Assembly (NCBI GenBank): GCA_012032975.1
Contig: JAAUPU010000183.1
Coordinates: 1-6,440 of the forward strand
Source of the DNA: Caldilineaceae bacterium
Lineage (GTDB): Bacteria; Chloroflexota; Anaerolineae; Caldilineales; Caldilineaceae
Length of the DNA stretch: 6,440 nucleotides
Direction: 5' to 3'
Positions within the stretch are counted from its first letter, which is position 1. Every line of letters begins with the position of its first letter. The notes below the pieces were generated by a model that saw nothing but the letters and a program-made list of their open reading frames with translations, had not been told where the DNA came from and did not search any database. Shown here in pieces: positions 5,395-6,440 of this stretch. Both the position numbers and the translations under genes were made by a program.

Positions 5395-6440
5395 ATGGCA
5401 TTTCACCGACAATTTCGTCCCAGACCCGCACGCGGATTTCGGCTAGCCTTTGGCCTGCTGATCATACTCACCTTTGCCCTTCTGCTCTCGGCGTGCGGCT
5501 CCAGCGGTGAAGACGAGGCCGTGCCAACCCAAGTTGCTACGCTTGCAGCCGAGCCAACCGTCGCGCCGACCGAACCAGCCCCAGAGCCAACCGCCACAGA
5601 TGAACCGACTGCTGCTCCCGAAGTGGCCGAGACAAGCGAGATGACCGCAACGACAGAAAGCGCGGCCACAGAAAGCTCAGCTACAGAAGAGGTCGCGCCG
5701 CGTGTTTTCTTCTTGCGGCCCACGGATCACGCGGTGATACCGCTCACGTCCACCGTCAAAATGGGCGCCGAGGGGCTTACTGTGCAGCCCTCCGGCGAGA
5801 TCGTCGAAGGCAGTGGCCATATGCACATCATGGTGGACAGCCCCTTTATCGCGGCGGGTGAAGTGATTCCCAAAGATGAGACGCATCTCCACTTTGGCGA
5901 CGGCGCGCTTGAAGCAGAGTTGGCGCTGACGCCCGGTCCGCACATCCTGCGGCTCCAATTTGCCGATGGCGCACACATCGCGCTGGAGGGCGAACAATAC
6001 CAACATGAGATCGCAGTCAACGTCGTCGAAGGTGCGCCCGAGCAGTCCGTTCGCTTCGTGATGCCCACCGACGGCGCTACCACGGCGCCGTCGTTTGATG
6101 TAGTGATGGCGGCCACCGGTTTGGTGGTGGAGCCATCCGGCGAGATTCGCGACGGCGCAGGCCATCTGCATATCCTGGTGGACACGGAGTTCATCGCACC
6201 GGGCGAGGTCATTCCAAAAGACGAGCAGCATCTCCATTTTGGCAGCGGCCAGTTGATGGGCACGGTCGAGTTGGAGCCGGGCGACCATGTGTTGCGTTTG
6301 CAGATGGCAGATGGCGCGCATATCGCGCTTGATGGCGACCAATACCGCGCCGAGATCGCCGTTACGGTGGTGGAGGATGCGCCGACTGCCCAGGTGATGT
6401 TTCGTCGAACCAGTGGATGGCGCGGCGGTCAAGACGGAAT
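5395..6440 (+). CDS. Lipoprotein with tandem DUF4399-like repeats (3' end outside window)
   Basis: The frame is open from ATG 5395 to the window edge. A basic N-terminus and hydrophobic helix (residues 17-31) lead to the lipobox LLSAC with lipidation at C34, so the mature protein is anchored outside the membrane. Residues 35-102 are a Glu/Pro/Thr/Ala spacer. Two repeats of 115 residues follow (about 103-217 and 218-332). Each has a GH-x-H strand, DE-x-HLHFG, PG-x-H, LRLQ-x-ADGAHIAL and a closing EIAV-VVE strand, matching the DUF4399 family as I know it. Six histidines are conserved between repeats: 142, 144, 164, 166, 183 and 194, against 257, 259, 279, 281, 298 and 309. Metal binding is possible but unproven. 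A third repeat starts near residue 334, where the frame appears to shift at 6403. The function of the family is unknown to me. Confidence 0.85.
   Translation, partial: MAFHRQFRPRPARGFRLAFGLLIILTFALLLSACGSSGEDEAVPTQVATLAAEPTVAPTEPAPEPTATDEPTAAPEVAETSEMTATTESAATESSATEEVAPRVFFLRPTDHAVIPLTSTVKMGAEGLTVQPSGEIVEGSGHMHIMVDSPFIAAGEVIPKDETHLHFGDGALEAELALTPGPHILRLQFADGAHIALEGEQYQHEIAVNVVEGAPEQSVRFVMPTDGATTAPSFDVVMAATGLVVEPSGEIRDGAGHLHILVDTEFIAPGEVIPKDEQHLHFGSGQLMGTVELEPGDHVLRLQMADGAHIALDGDQYRAEIAVTVVEDAPTAQVMFRRTSGWRGGQDG
5701..6440 (+). repeat. In-gene tandem repeat, 345-bp period (two complete copies plus start of a third)
   Basis: Equivalent codons recur at exactly 345 bases: Val codons 5704, 6049 and 6394 open the three units. 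Copies have clearly diverged at the DNA level while keeping the protein pattern, so the duplication is old. No insertion or deletion separates copy 1 from copy 2 at the histidine positions. Confidence 0.8.
6403..6403 (+). other. Inferred frameshift, one base gained
   Basis: The lipoprotein frame reads AQVMF and then RRTSGWRGGQDG. Skipping this C gives AQVMFVEPVDGAAVKTE, which aligns with the openings of repeats 1 (RVFFLRPTDHAVI) and 2 (SVRFVMPTDGATT). Confidence 0.7.

Noticed and set aside
5677..6432. 251-codon open frame on the minus strand
   Set aside because: It lies opposite the lipoprotein gene, which has a ribosome site, signal peptide, lipobox and protein-level repeats. The antisense reading is His/Arg-rich with no recognisable domain.
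5701..6440. Periodic repeats as a CRISPR or satellite array
   Set aside because: The 345-base period is a multiple of three, lies within one open frame and is conserved at protein level, so it is a domain duplication.

Overview
This 6.44 kb, GC-rich window reads entirely left to right on the + strand and is densely packed. Long Pro/Thr/Glu-rich linkers in exported proteins, a membrane glycosyltransferase next to a clan GH-A type glycoside hydrolase, and a lipoprotein with a Pro/Thr/Glu spacer together resemble Chloroflexota (Caldilinea- or Anaerolinea-like) genomes. That placement is inferred from style and gene content, because there is no rRNA or other marker here.

Layout. (1) 1-462 is the C-terminal end of an exported protein with a proline-rich linker and a small Cys-containing domain. 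(2) 490-1776 encodes a membrane-anchored glycoside hydrolase with both catalytic Glu motifs, whose reading frame is broken three times. (3) 1773-4159 encodes a large polytopic GT39/ArnT-like glycosyltransferase with a soluble C-terminal part. It is coupled to the hydrolase by an ATGA overlap and carries one frame break near its start and a compensating pair in the middle. (4) A promoter with overlapping palindromes (4180-4209) precedes a two-gene operon: an HxlR-family regulator (4246-4677) and a glyoxalase II/YcbL-like metallo-beta-lactamase-fold hydrolase (4674-5321), also joined by an ATGA overlap. (5) After a hairpin at 5332-5353, a lipoprotein gene starts at 5395 and runs off the right edge. 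It holds two complete DUF4399-like repeats and the start of a third.

The first three genes look like one transcription unit for making and trimming a cell-surface glycan. The HxlR-hydrolase pair looks like a self-regulated, possibly electrophile- or thiol-responsive unit. The lipoprotein is probably independent.

The strongest sequence-level signal is a series of seven inferred frame breaks. Five are single-base losses, mostly in short homopolymers, and two look like one-base gains. Repairing each one restores family-typical protein sequence. This points either to base-calling/assembly error or to gene decay, and only read data can decide. I see no RNA gene, CRISPR array, insertion sequence or convincing novel multi-gene system. 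No gene-free stretch exceeds 90 bases.
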